Shown: positions 24,644 to 35,540 of the stretch, one piece after another
How positions within the stretch are numbered: the first letter of the stretch is position 1
How the letters are laid out: each line of letters starts with the position of its first letter
Origin: Microstegium vimineum
Taxonomy: Eukaryota; Streptophyta; Magnoliopsida; Poales; Poaceae
NCBI GenBank assembly: GCA_022036555.1
Contig: CM039120.1
Coordinates: 13,477,951 to 13,541,950 of the forward strand
Length of the DNA stretch: 64,000 nt
Direction: 5' to 3'
Made by a program: the position numbers and the translations under genes
Notes under the pieces: generated by a model
What the model was told of the DNA's origin: nothing
Databases searched by the model: none
Seen by the model: the letters and a program-made list of their open reading frames with translations, nothing else

Positions 24644-25632
24644 TGTTGACACAAAATGTGACGCATTGTGCCTTACACACAGCAAGCCGGAAAGCATAGC
24701 TTCAATCGGGTGCCCGGGTGTTTCGGAATCCGAGAACGTGCCGGTCAGTTTAACCTGAAACTAACAAGGGATGAAGATCATTAGATATAAACTGGAACGT
24801 ACCGGATGAGACTAGACAGTTCCATATATACGGCCCTGAAGCCACTTACAATGACATACAACTATAGAAGTTATCTCCAACAGGTTTTATAGATCATTTG
24901 GCTAGGGCAATAAAGAAGTACGTGAAACATTGATAGCCGAATATGTGTGCATGGGAAAAGTATATTTAGACGGATCAATTAGCTAAAAGTTAAAGCATAA
25001 CCAAGCTCGGCAATCTAACCGAGTTGAGATCCATGATGAAGGAAACATATAAGAAAACAGGATCAAACTAATCTAAGCTTGTATCTGCCGCACGATACCT
25101 AGCTTTTTCAAAGCTTGAACGTAATTTAACATGCATGAACCCGCAATAGGTAACAACCTAGATTTAACTAATTCGGCTATCATGAATATAAGATCTATCT
25201 ATATAAACAACATGAAAGTTGTTAACATATAAATATATCTATGATAAAGAAAAAAGCCAAATTATATTAATCTAGATTGGACAAAAGATTGTTGCATATA
25301 TATAAAAGATATAAAGCATGCAACACGTGATAACTTGATGAATCTATTAGATTTTTTCTAATCTAATAGAGCCGATAAATATATTTCTTTTGCTAAGCAT
25401 AACAAGCAAACGCCCGCCGCACGGCATCTACCTACAAACGAAACATAAGCGAACACTTCCTGATTATCAAGTAATGATCCTCCGCACGATCATTGAAAAC
25501 AAACAAGACTACTTGCATCAATATCTAAATCCACCGCATGATACTAGACATGATAACAAGGTTGTCGGGACTTACGGAGGTCGACGGATCGATGATTCCT
25601 CTCGAAGAACTCGACGACACGACAAAAAGGAC
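24644..25632 (-). repeat. 5' LTR of the minus-strand gypsy element, truncated at its upstream end
   Basis: It aligns with 10402-11390 from TGTTGACACAAAATG onward, and similarity stops at acaaaaaggac (25632), inside the first 152-bp promoter unit. About 700 bp of the LTR's upstream end, including further promoter repeats, is missing. Next to it lies a 58-bp filler, then the truncated LTR of the opposite-facing element. Confidence 0.88.
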
Positions 25633-25690
25633 CCGAACGCCAGTTGTCTTGCCGCTACCGATGGATAGTAAAATTCAAATGATGGGGGAG
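25633..25690 (+). other. 58-bp templated filler at the junction of two head-to-head LTRs
   Basis: This block is identical base for base to 32671-32728, part of the antisense gene inside the plus-strand element, and in the same orientation. At its left edge it shares ccgaa-like microhomology with the LTR; at its right edge it shares ggag with the second LTR (34883). This is the signature of end joining with a copied filler after a double-strand break. Confidence 0.85.
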
Positions 25691-26345
25691 AGTTTCCATC
25701 GAGAAGAAGTATAAGGAAACTGGTGTTTTGTGCCAGTATTATTATAGTAGTTTGAGTCCGGCTCTTGCATGAGACGTTTATTTTCCCTTAAAATAGGTGT
25801 GTTTGTTTAGAAGATAAATATTGTTATCCGGCTCCTGCGCGAGTCAGTTTCCTTTAAAGTAGGAGTTTGTTTTAGGAAAGATATGTGTCATGTCATTGTA
25901 CAACTCTCCATGCGGGAGTATAAATATGAGCCCGAGGGTTATGGAATATATGAATCAAATAAAAAAAACAAACCAATTCTACTTTTTATCCTACTTTTAC
26001 CGCAATTTACCTTTATTATGCATTAGTTATAGCTTAACGAGTTCTTCAAGCTTTCGACGGGCTACATCACCTTGATCTCTGTCAAAATCCTTGTTAGTTC
26101 CATGTGGGAGTACCTCTAGGCTTTGGCAATCCGGGCGCATCGTTGTTTGCCTCGTCTAGCTCTGCTCTAAGTTATCCGTGATCAATCTGGGCCTTGACGT
26201 CTGGGCGCATCGCTGTCGTCTCGTTCAGTTTGTCATAGTTATCATCCTTGTCGATTGATTGGTCAAATCGACTGGCACGCTCTCGACATCGAGCTTTGGG
26301 TAATAGCCCGAGGTGTTCACAGATCTGACGCTTTTTGTGTCAACA
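25687..26345 (+). repeat. 5' LTR remnant of the plus-strand gypsy element
   Basis: It matches 34883-35540, with about ten substitutions and one A-run length change by hand alignment. The first ~440 bp of the LTR are missing. A TATA box (gggagtataaatatgagcccg) lies near 25915. Every substitution I saw has A or T in this copy and G or C in the 3' copy. Confidence 0.88.
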
Positions 26346-26392
26346 CCTCTTTTGGCACGCCCAGTGGGACACGATTATATAAATATATTTAT

Positions 26393-29300
26393 CATGACTA
26401 ATCCCAGGAGTGTCATTGAAGTCTCCACAGCAGATCTGACAGGTCATCAGAAACAGGCTCTGGAGCAGGCGATGGAGGAATACAAGCGCTCGTATCTTAG
26501 ATCCTTCAGTCTAAACGGGATCGGCGAAGCGGTCCAGAGGCAAGATCCGTCGTCGCCGCGGCAGATCACTTTCAACGCCGATCCTGGTAAAATACAAGAT
26601 ATGGTTAATAATGCGTTTATTAGCCAATCTAGTGTGTTGTCCGATGCTGTATGCGATGCTGTTAAGCAAACGTTCAAGGGACAGGCACCATATTATGTTG
26701 GTCCAGAGCGTCGTCAACTCGGATCGGCATCTGTTGCGATCCCATCGGCGGTTCCAAGGGTGTCTTCACCGATCATGAGCCAATCTGCCGATGAGGTCAC
26801 GCCGCCAAGATCGAGCCCAGCGGGCTTTACTCAAGAGAATACAAATCTGGTGGTTTCAGCAATGTATGGACCGGTCATCCAAAGTCAGCCGACTTCTGCC
26901 AATTGCTGGGGGTATGGTATGTCTCCGAGTCTATCTACTGGTTCCAGATTGGTCCAAGGTAACCATGCAGGGTGGACGATTCCTATGGCATTGGCAACAC
27001 CTGTACGGCCGGTGGTCCCAGTCATCCATTATACTACGTCCTCTCCAACGATGCAGCCGCCGGCAGGGGATTTTCAGATGGCAATGCCCAGAGTACCTTA
27101 TGCTCAACCGTCGACAAACCACTTGCCGATGCAACGAAGCCCAGCGGCTGCAAGTCAACTTATGGCAGCAATGGCTCTTCAAACTGGAGGATCTACTAAT
27201 AAAAGTAGTCACTCTGACAATTACCCGGCGTCGCGAGAGCAACAAGTATCAGCTGGTTGTCGGTCATCGGCAAATGCTTGGCCGGTGCAGCAAGGTGTGC
27301 TGATTGCCAATCAATCTGTATCGGCAGTCACTCAGGTTGTGGTACCCATGAGCCCAGGCAATCATCCAAGGGTACAACAAGAACAAACGTCAGCCGGTTA
27401 TCAGCTGTCGGCGAATGCTTGGCCGATGCGACGAGACGTGCCAACAGTTAATCAGCCTGTATCGGCGAACTCTCGGCCGATGCCACAAGGTATGTCGAGT
27501 GTCAGTCAGCCCGCATCAGCCGTAGCTGTTCAACCTGCGGTGGTTACGAATCAGAGCTATCGTTCCAGAATACCAGAGTCGCAAGCTCCAGCTGGCTATC
27601 AATTACCAGCAGCTGTTTGGCCGATGCAACAAGGTGTGCCGATGGCCAATCAATCTGCCTCGGCAATGACCGCTCAGGATGCGGCACCCGTAGGACAAGA
27701 CGATCGATCGATGGTGAATCCCTGGCCAATGCCAAGTGTGTTAAATGCCAGTCAACCTGCATCGGCAATAGTTGCTCAGCCTATGGCGTCTGCAGATCAA
27801 CACTGTCATCCGAAGGAACAAGGGTTGCCAGAGTCAGCTGGTTATCATCCGTCGGTAAATCACCTACCGATGACACCTAATGCAGGTTGGATCGGTCAGT
27901 CATCAATTCAGCAGTAGTACGTGCAGCCTGAGCGCCAAGTGGCAAGAACTTTACAGTGTCATCCGGCGAGTTTTCATAATGAAGTATCGGTACATCAGCC
28001 GATAAGTGCTACACTTCAATGCTCGCAGGGAAGAGTGCACAATGAGACATCGGTACAACAACCTATGAATGCAATAGATACAATGCCACAGCACAAGCTA
28101 GCAACGGTGCAAAATTATTCATCGGCAGCCAAGCCGATGCACGATGTTATCACGACTAGTGTTGTGCACGCGCCAAGTGTCCCCACCGCTTTGGCGTCAA
28201 GACCTGGAGAGATAAATCGGCATACTCAACCGGCTGGCATCCAGAACGGTTCATCGGTTAATCAGCCGATGTGCAATATTTAGCGGATTGGTGTTATTGA
28301 TGTATCAGTTGCCCCGAGTTGCTCGCCACAAGGATATAAAACACAACTAGTGGGCATCCAGAGTGGCCCATCGGTCAATCAACCGTTGCTCAGTATTCAA
28401 CGGGTTGGTACTGCCAATAAGCCGATCGTTCCGGCCTGCTTAATGCAAAAACCTGGAGAGATGCACCAGTCTACTCAGGCAGTAGGCGTCCAGGATTGCT
28501 CATCGGTTAGGCAGCCGATGCTTGATGTTGCTGACGTGTCCATCGCTCCAACTTGCTCACCACGGAAACATGAAGGAGTCCGTCCATCTATCCCACCAGA
28601 GGACGAATCTGCGCATCGGCAAGACACAAAGGTGTTTTTGACCAAGGTAGAACATTCAGAGCTGGACAAAGAACCAGGCCTCGACATTGCTGAGTTGGAA
28701 ACATTCACTTTTGATATCACGGACGCCGATCAGAATGGGGAATCACTTGACGAGATGAACGTTGGTACTGTTGAATGGGTAAACGATGGAGAGCCGATGC
28801 CACGTACGCTCAACCAGAACAGGGCTGGAAAGTTCACCTTCGATGTCACGAAGGCCGATAGGATATTTGACTTACTGCTTCAAGAAGGGCGGATTAAGTT
28901 AGCCCCTAATCAGGTAATTCCATCGGCCGAGGAGCTCAATGATACCGGGTACTGCAAGTGGCACAATACAAATTCTCACAGTACCGGCGACTGCGGAGTG
29001 TTTAGGAAGCAACTGCAGTCAGAACTTAACTCTGGACGGATCCAATTTGAAAGTCCTAAAGTCCAAGAACCGATGGAAATTGATCAGCGCCCGTTTCCAA
29101 ATAATATGGTGGAAGCCGGCGGCAAAACTAAGGTGTTGACGTCGGACGCTGCTAGAAAGAGTGCATCAGTGGATCCCGATCATCAGGTGGCCGAGCGTGA
29201 CATCGGAAAGTTTGCCGATGACAGGCAAGGCAAAAGAGTTGCCGATAAAGGTGCTTGGGTCAGCAGGGCTCCTGGCATAGTAATCACACACAAGCTACCA

Positions 29301-29909
29301 AGGCGGAACTATCGGCAATCACGAGATGAACGGTATCGGCAGGAAGAAAAGGAAGAGCGGGAGTGGATTCGTCGGAGAAATCATTGGAGGTGTCCCTTCT
29401 TCATTTACTGCTGGGAAGAGGGTATTAAGCTACCCACTGCCGATGACTGTCCTGAATGCAATGGGTATCACACTGCCGATCAGTCAAGTAAGCCCTATTT
29501 GGGCGATTGGGCGTCTAAGTGCACCAAGCCATTCAGGAGGAGGGAATCGGTACGTGACCAACTTGGGGGCAAGCTTAGTACCCATAGCAGGCTTGGCGGG
29601 CAGGTTGATCAAGGGGAGAGCAAGAAGCAGACCAAGATAAAAATACCCGATGAGGAAGTGCTCCCCAGAAACTCAAACATCGGAAGAAACACCAATGTAA
29701 CTAATAAGAGGCAGCACCAGTTTGTTCGGAAAACTAGGCCTTCTCAGTGGTGTCCTAAAGGTCTGACCAAAACCCAGAAGAGAAGAATTCAGCGCCGACG
29801 CCGCAAGGACCTGTACGATGATGCAGAACCTTCAAAAGAAAAACAGTGGAGGCCAAAGCGCAAGGATGGGAGTCCATCGGCAGACGGCAGTATTATGCCA
29901 ATGGTCTAA
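26393..29909 (+). pseudogene. Gag-like ORF with Gln/Pro-rich repeats and no capsid domain
   Basis: A single frame of about 1,170 codons, broken by only two TAG stops (27915-27917 and 28281-28283). The N-terminus (MTNPRSVIEVSTADLTGHQK, then KRSYLRSFSLNGIGEAV) parallels the start of the partner gag. The middle (about residues 150-720) is rich in Gln, Pro, Ser, Ala and Met, with recurring units containing SAGYQLSANAWPM and later SVNQPM-type motifs. The C-terminal module (FTFDVTKADRIFDLLLQEGR, then CKWHNTNSHSTGDC) and the basic end (LTKTQKRRIQRRRRKDL) again match the partner. No retrotransposon gag capsid domain is visible. Its role could be RNA or protein binding; this is inference. Confidence 0.75.
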
Positions 29910-30570
29910 TCGAGGTCAACCTTGGACTTGCAGGCTTGGGGGCTGCAATCGGCAGACTGGCGATTTCAATTATTATACTTGGGAGACACCTACCGATGGT
30001 TTGCATATAGAGATGCCGCGCTGCCGATAGATGCGTTAGTTGCCAGAAGATGGTTGTGAGAATGGTTCTGCTGCGCTTGCGCATGATAACTAAGTATGTG
30101 TTGCGCACATCCTGGGGTGCATGCTTTGCAGTGGGTCTATCGGCGTTATCCTGATTCTTATCCGGTGGAAATATGAAGTCTCGCTGCCGATTGTTGTTAC
30201 AATCAGGCTAAGTACCAGGGCCGGCTAACGAGTTGAATTACTCAAGATTTTAGCCGATGAGTTATGCTATCGGTAATGATTGCCGATGACTGGGTAAACA
30301 AGTTTGCCGATGATACTCTAGAATGGAGATTGATTTTACCGATCAGAATTGAGTTCTAGGCCTGGGGGTTTTCTAATCAAGTTTCTATCGGGTAAGATAA
30401 ACTGCCTCCAGAGAAGCATACATGCCAGAAAATTCTCAAAGGGGTTGACATACGACGTATTCGCCGAAGAGAAGGAATTGTAATACATCGGTAAAACCAT
30501 GCAAATGTTATATTACAAGACGAGATCAAGTATCGGATTACATTCTTGCCGATACAACATGCATTACAGT
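29910..30570. other. Spacer where pol would be expected
   Basis: The gag-like frame ends at 29909, at the point where the partner element continues into protease. These 660 bases have no protease, RT or integrase motif and no credible frame. They lie between the 3' ends of the sense gag and the antisense gene. Confidence 0.6.
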
Positions 30571-33500
30571 AAGGAATGAATAAGGTCTATCGCACGCAGG
30601 CGAACCTGTTCTATCTCGTCCATTTCCTTGGCGTCAGCATCGGCAGAGCCCTCAACCAGTTTGATCTTCTTCTTCCATAAGATGGCTTGCGGGCATGCTG
30701 GTCCCTTTCTTGCTGCAGAACCTTGATGGAATCAGACAGTTGAGTTTTGTGTTGGTTAGCTGCAGTCAGATCCTCCTCGACCTTGTGTAGCTCCGCCAAT
30801 AGCTCCTCCTTCCTTGCTGATAGTCGAGAGATGTCTTGGTCTAGGTTGCCGATGGAAGCTTTTGCTTGACCGATGTTTCTGTGCTTCTCATCGGCAAGGT
30901 GTTTATATTTAAGCTTCTCTTCTTCGCTCTTGGCTTGAGCGGCCCTATCGGCAATACGACAGGCGAGCCTCTGGTACTGAATCTGTTTGACGTCGATAGA
31001 GGCTGCCTGGAGAAGGACTTCTGCTGCGTCGGCAGGGAGATGACTTTGGATATCTTTGAAAGCAATCCTTGCTGCCGATGAGTCTTGGATGAGCTGGGAT
31101 GTCTCTTGTAGCAGCAAAGAAAGCAGTGCCTTAAGCTTGGTCTTAATCTCTGCCGGTAACGCTGGGACAGAGCTCTCTTCCTCCTCGTCATCGGGTATAT
31201 TGACTGAGAAGGAAAATAAACTATCTGATCAGAGGGGATCTTGGCGCCTATCTTCATCCCGCGGATTGAGACTGAAAGAGAAGAGGCTATCTGGGGAATC
31301 TTGGGCCTGAAAACAGAAGGGTTATAATATGCCGATTCTAAAATTATACTATGAATTTTCAGGTGATTGATTTACCATCTTGAAACGGATTTCTTGCCCA
31401 GGGCTTGGCATCCTAGATGGCCCAGCCTCGTCTTGGACATCGGCAGCAGGTGCCGATGGATGAGCTTCTGCCAGAGGAACAATCGGCGTCATTGGCAATG
31501 GTGGCATTGTCATTGGTGTTGCTTCCGGCATAATACTTGATTGTGGCGCTGATGCTGCCCTTTCATCGGGATCGTCGGTTGGTACCGATGCCGATGTTAC
31601 CTCTGCCGCTACGACGAGTGGGATTGTCTCATCGGCGACGTCGGTTGACGGTGCCGATAATGTTGCTTCGGCTGCTGTAGGTACAGCTGCTTCATCAGGG
31701 ACATCGGCTGATGGTACCGATGCCGATGCCACCATCATGGGGGTTTCTTCGTCGAGAGCTTCGGCTGATGGTGCCGATACCGCCTCCACCTCTGCAGCGG
31801 ATGAGGCTGCCTCCTGACCGATGACGTCGTCCATCGGCTGATCTGGGATAGGAGCCATTGGAGTTTCCGCTGATGACACGCCGACGGTTGGTGGCGCTGC
31901 TTGTGCCGATGACGAAGATGGGCTAGCCAACCTCAAACGTCTCCTTTTCTTGGGTGCAGCAGCAGAGGAGGATCCGGCCCGTTTCGATGAAGACTGGGGG
32001 GCATCGGCAGCCGAACTTGGAGGTGCTTGTCTGCTCGGGGCAGTTGCCGATGACCTTATAGCCTGAAAACATTCAATACAAGTTATACGAAGTAGATGTT
32101 GCCGATTAAACAGTATATAATCGGTATGAGTGAAGATGAATTTACTGCAAACACCCGCGTCAGGGCAGCAGCGGCGGCCGATGTAGCCTTGGCTTTTGCA
32201 GGTGTCGGTGAAGGTACCTGTCGTGGGATGAAGGCAGCTAACGAAGGAGCCTTATGGCCAATGAGTGATACGGGACTCATCATTCGAAGCTTGAAAGGCT
32301 TGCCGCTCTTGCTCATTGGGGGAATCGGGTCATCAACCTGTTACACGCAAGAAGGTTAAATACCGATGGCAAAATAAAAATAAGGAATGCATCGGGATAA
32401 AGACTTACTGCGTCATCGGGGATGATATGATCGGCGTCAATCATGTGCCGATAATGGTGCGATGACTTGGCGAACAGTTGATACCTCCACTCTTGCCACC
32501 AGGATTTGTACTCGTTTGTGATGAAAGAAGTTGGCGACCAGGAGGATAAGTTAAGGTCCGATACATCAGCATCGGCAGGAAGGCTGACATCCTTGTTCCA
32601 GTCCAGAGCACTGGAGAATGTCTGCCTAGGCTGCACTACCTTGGAGTAACAAAGCTTGATTGGCTGTTGGCCGAACGCCAGTTGTCTTGCCGCTACCGAT
32701 GGATAGTAAAATTCAAATGATGGGGGAGCGTTCTTTCCCGATCCAAATATGTTCACTGGGATGGCCCGAGGGACGATACTGGCCTTCATCATTGTCTGGT
32801 TTTCAGGAACATCCCCATCGGTAAGATTAAATAACAATGAGAATTGGTTATCTACATCGGCATATGGCCACCAGAGCCGTTCTGCAGCAGGAATTCCATT
32901 GTAAAACTTCTGAAAGAAGAGGCCGAATTGCTCTGCATCGGCATCGGTCCCTGGCAGTACAATCATGGCCTCTCCAAAATTGAGTGGAGAGCGAGTTGCC
33001 GATTCATCCTCTCCGCACTGGTGGTCCTCTGGTATCTCTCTTGGGAATCGTTGAGCGAATAAGTCAAGCTGGAGTGTTTTCTGCATATGTGCATGCAGCC
33101 ACATGTTAATAAACCACCAGGGGCCTCCAAGATTGCCGATGTGCTCACCTAGCAGTAACTTCTGGGACACTTGATGGAGGAGACGGTATACTGACCCTAG
33201 AAGATATCTGCCCAAAGGAAGCCCTGTCCCATTGGCAAGCATCTCAGCTGCTGGGAGATACATGGTGGTAGGTCCAACTGCCTTGCCGCAGAAGATGAAT
33301 TTATCCAGCCACATGTTCAGGAAGGTGGCGTGCTCTCTTTGGTTTACCGATCCAGTTTTCTGATATTCCTGAATGTAACCCGTCCATCCGCCGATGTTCC
33401 GGGTATTTACTCTGTGCTCGACTTTCCTATTAAACAAGGAGGGGGTGTCGGCAGAGGAAATGTCTAAGCCGGTCAGCATGTGGACATCGACAAGAGTGGG

Positions 33501-34000
33501 GGTGGCTGGTCCATGTCGGAATAAGAACGCGTTCAGGGTGTCTGACCAGAAGTAAGAGGCGGCTATTAACATGTTCTCATTCTTCTCCATATCGGCAATG
33601 CACAGCCTGATACATTGGTCCAGACTGCGCTCCTGTCAGTAAACTTGTTGCGCGCTGGCGACTCTAAGGTACCAGTTCTTCCATCCTTTGGTGGGCTTGG
33701 GCCATGATCGGAATGCATCTTTCCACAATCCCAAACCAAAACATTCAGATCTAAATGGAATCCGGTTGGTCTCTGCATTGATTATATAGCTAGGATCCGG
33801 GTTCCCCGTGGGGCCTAAGCAACTGAAGGTGGAACCGGTAAGTGGAATCACTACCCTGTTGTACAGTTCCTAAGATTCAAAGGAGAAGGCGAAGAGCGGT
33901 CAGAAAGGAACGAAGACAGATCTAGATTCATGCGGATTGCAGGGAACTGGATTGGGAGGAGGATAAGTCTTACCTTTGGGATGTCGACCTGGATCGCCAT
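30571..34000 (-). pseudogene. aORF1 of the pol-less gypsy element: plant-mobile-domain-like protein with NLS and coiled coil
   Basis: Minus-strand exon 1 is 34000-33974 (MAIQVDIPK, then GTAAGA). Exon 2 begins near 33871 and carries the plant-mobile-domain-like core: MLIAASYFWSDTLNAFLFRHG, FLNMWLDKFIFCGKA, PLGRYLLGSVYRLLHQ, GGPWWFINMWLHAHMQ. It ends at 32409; a 71-bp intron (32408-32338, GTAAGT...AACAG) leads to 32337. A large exon from 32062 to about 31378 is Ala/Pro/Ser-rich and opens with the basic cluster APKKRRRLRLA, a good nuclear signal. The 3' part (31117 to about 30571) is a coiled coil. A TATAAAA box lies near 34150. I see one in-frame TGA (near 33638) and one frameshift near the C-terminus, so it is much less damaged than the copy at 12240-15292. 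Confidence 0.78.
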
Positions 34001-34339
34001 TGGAATCGAGAGGGTACTTGAAGTTCGTCCTTGGATTACAAAGGAGTACTGTTGCTCGAGCTTGTATTCTTCAGGGCAGCCGAAGGTTGAAGACGATGGC
34101 AAGGAAACGAAAGTAAAAGTGAACTCAGGGTAAAAGGTTGTGTGGACCCCGGTAACTTTTATAAGCCTGCTCAGGGGTATTTTGGGGTTCCGTTTCACAT
34201 CGTGCAGGAATGTGGAGGCGCCCGCGGTGGATACACACGGTGATCGAGGTGGTCTGTAAATGTTCGTGCTACAATCGAGGGATTTTATTATTAAATTGCA
34301 GTTCCACACGCGGGGATCGAGGAAACCATACGCCTATCT

Positions 34340-34392
34340 CGGGAGTAACGGCTACAGCAACGGCTACAGCAACGGCTACAGCAACGGCTACA
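34340..34392. repeat. 12-bp tandem repeat (cggctacagcaa, about four copies)
   Basis: Four near-perfect units lie between the antisense gene's 5' end and the polypurine tract. The array is short, has no spacers and is a simple minisatellite. It could vary in copy number between element copies. Confidence 0.85.
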
Positions 34393-34444
34393 GTGGAGAG
34401 AATTTCGGCACGTAAAGTTATACGCTCCGAAACTGGGGGGCATG

Positions 34445-35540
34445 TGTTGACACCGTTTTTCGGCACGTGTCAAATGGGCTGAGGCTTGACTGGCTGGTTA
34501 CTATTCTCCATCGGCATCGGTAAAATATGAGTTGATATGGCCGATGGGAGAGTGCTACAGAAGGCCAAGTATGTTGCCGATGGAAGCTGGATGGTCTTTG
34601 CCGACAAGGGTTAATTGGCGGTCTTGCCGATTGATGATGAGCTGCTATTACTCATTGCCGATGAAGACTCTTTGCTGATTGCCGATAAGGACTCGTTGCC
34701 GATTACCGATAAGGGCTCGTTGCTGACTGCCGATGGAAGATAGTTGCCGATTGCCGACGAGGGGATGCTACCAATCGGGAAAAGTGTTGCCGATGCCGAT
34801 AAGCGTAACTTAGCACTTGGGGGCAGCTGAAAGTTACCGATGGTCCAAAGAAGGAAGGTGCGGATTAAAGAGATCTGCCGATGGAGAGTTTCCATCGAGA
34901 AGAAGTATAAGGAAACTGGTGTTTTGTGCCAGTATTATTATAGTAGTTTGAGTCCGGCTCTTGCATGGGACGTTTATTTTCCCTTAAAATAGGTGTGTTT
35001 GTTTAGAAGATAAATATTGTTATCCGGCTCCTGCGCGAGTCAGTTTCCTTTAAAGTAGGAGTTTGTTTTAGGAAAGATATGTGTCGTGTCATTGTACGAC
35101 TCTCCATGCGGGAGTATAAATATGAGCCCGAGGGTTATGGAATATATGAATCAAATAAAAAAACAAACCAATTCTACTTTTTATCCTACTTTTACCGCAA
35201 TTTACCTTTATTATGCATTAGTTATAGCTTAACGAGTTCTTCAAGCTTTCGGCGGGCTGCATCACCTTGATCTCCGTCAAAATCCTTGTTAGTTCCGTGT
35301 GGGAGTACCTCTAGGCTTTGGCAATCCGGGCGCATCGCTGTTTGCCCCGTCTAGCTCTGCTCTAAGTTATCCGTGATCAATCTGGGCCTTGACGTCTGGG
35401 CGCATCGCTGTCGTCTCGTTCAGTTTGTCATAGTTATCATCCTTGTCGATTGATTGGTCAAATCGACTGGCACGCCCTCGACATCGAGCTTTGGGTAATA
35501 GCCCGAGGTGTTCACAGATCTGACGCTTTTTGTGTCAACA
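34445..35540 (+). repeat. 3' LTR of the plus-strand gypsy element
   Basis: It begins TGTTGACACCG after the purine-rich tract and ends TGTGTCAACA, 1096 bp. A TATA box (gggagtataaatatgagcc) lies near 35115. The downstream flank at 35541 is the copia integrase on the minus strand. Confidence 0.9.

Larger units (their letters stand above)
10402..25632 (-). mobile_element. Tat-lineage Ty3-gypsy element (pol-bearing), 5' LTR truncated
   Basis: Minus-strand order: truncated 5' LTR (24644-25632), primer site (near 24620-24640), gag, protease, RT, RNase H, integrase, then two antisense genes on the plus strand (12240-17933), polypurine tract (12091-12110) and 3' LTR (10402-12090). RT before integrase is the gypsy order. 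A long region between integrase and the 3' LTR with antisense genes is characteristic of the Tat/Ogre-type lineage. All coding parts carry stops or frameshifts. The LTR copies differ at many positions in the shared 980 bp, so it is older than its plus-strand neighbour. Confidence 0.9.
25687..35540 (+). mobile_element. Non-autonomous Tat-lineage gypsy element lacking pol
   Basis: Plus-strand order: truncated 5' LTR (25687-26345), primer-site region (cctcttttggcacgcccagtggga, 26346-26369), a gag-like frame (26393-29909), spacer, an antisense gene (34000 to about 30571, minus strand), polypurine tract (gaaactggggggca, ending 34444) and 3' LTR (34445-35540). There is no protease, RT or integrase, so it would need enzymes from a relative. 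The LTR ends (TGTTGACAC...GTGTCAACA), primer region, gag ends and antisense gene all resemble the minus-strand element, which is a plausible relative of its helper. Confidence 0.9.

Noticed and set aside
25633..25690. The 58-bp block as part of the gypsy LTR
   Set aside because: It is absent from the 3' LTR (34445-35540) and from the other element's LTR, and is identical to an internal coding segment at 32671-32728.
34340..34392. Short tandem repeat that might suggest a CRISPR-like array
   Set aside because: Twelve-base units without spacers in a plant retrotransposon: a minisatellite.
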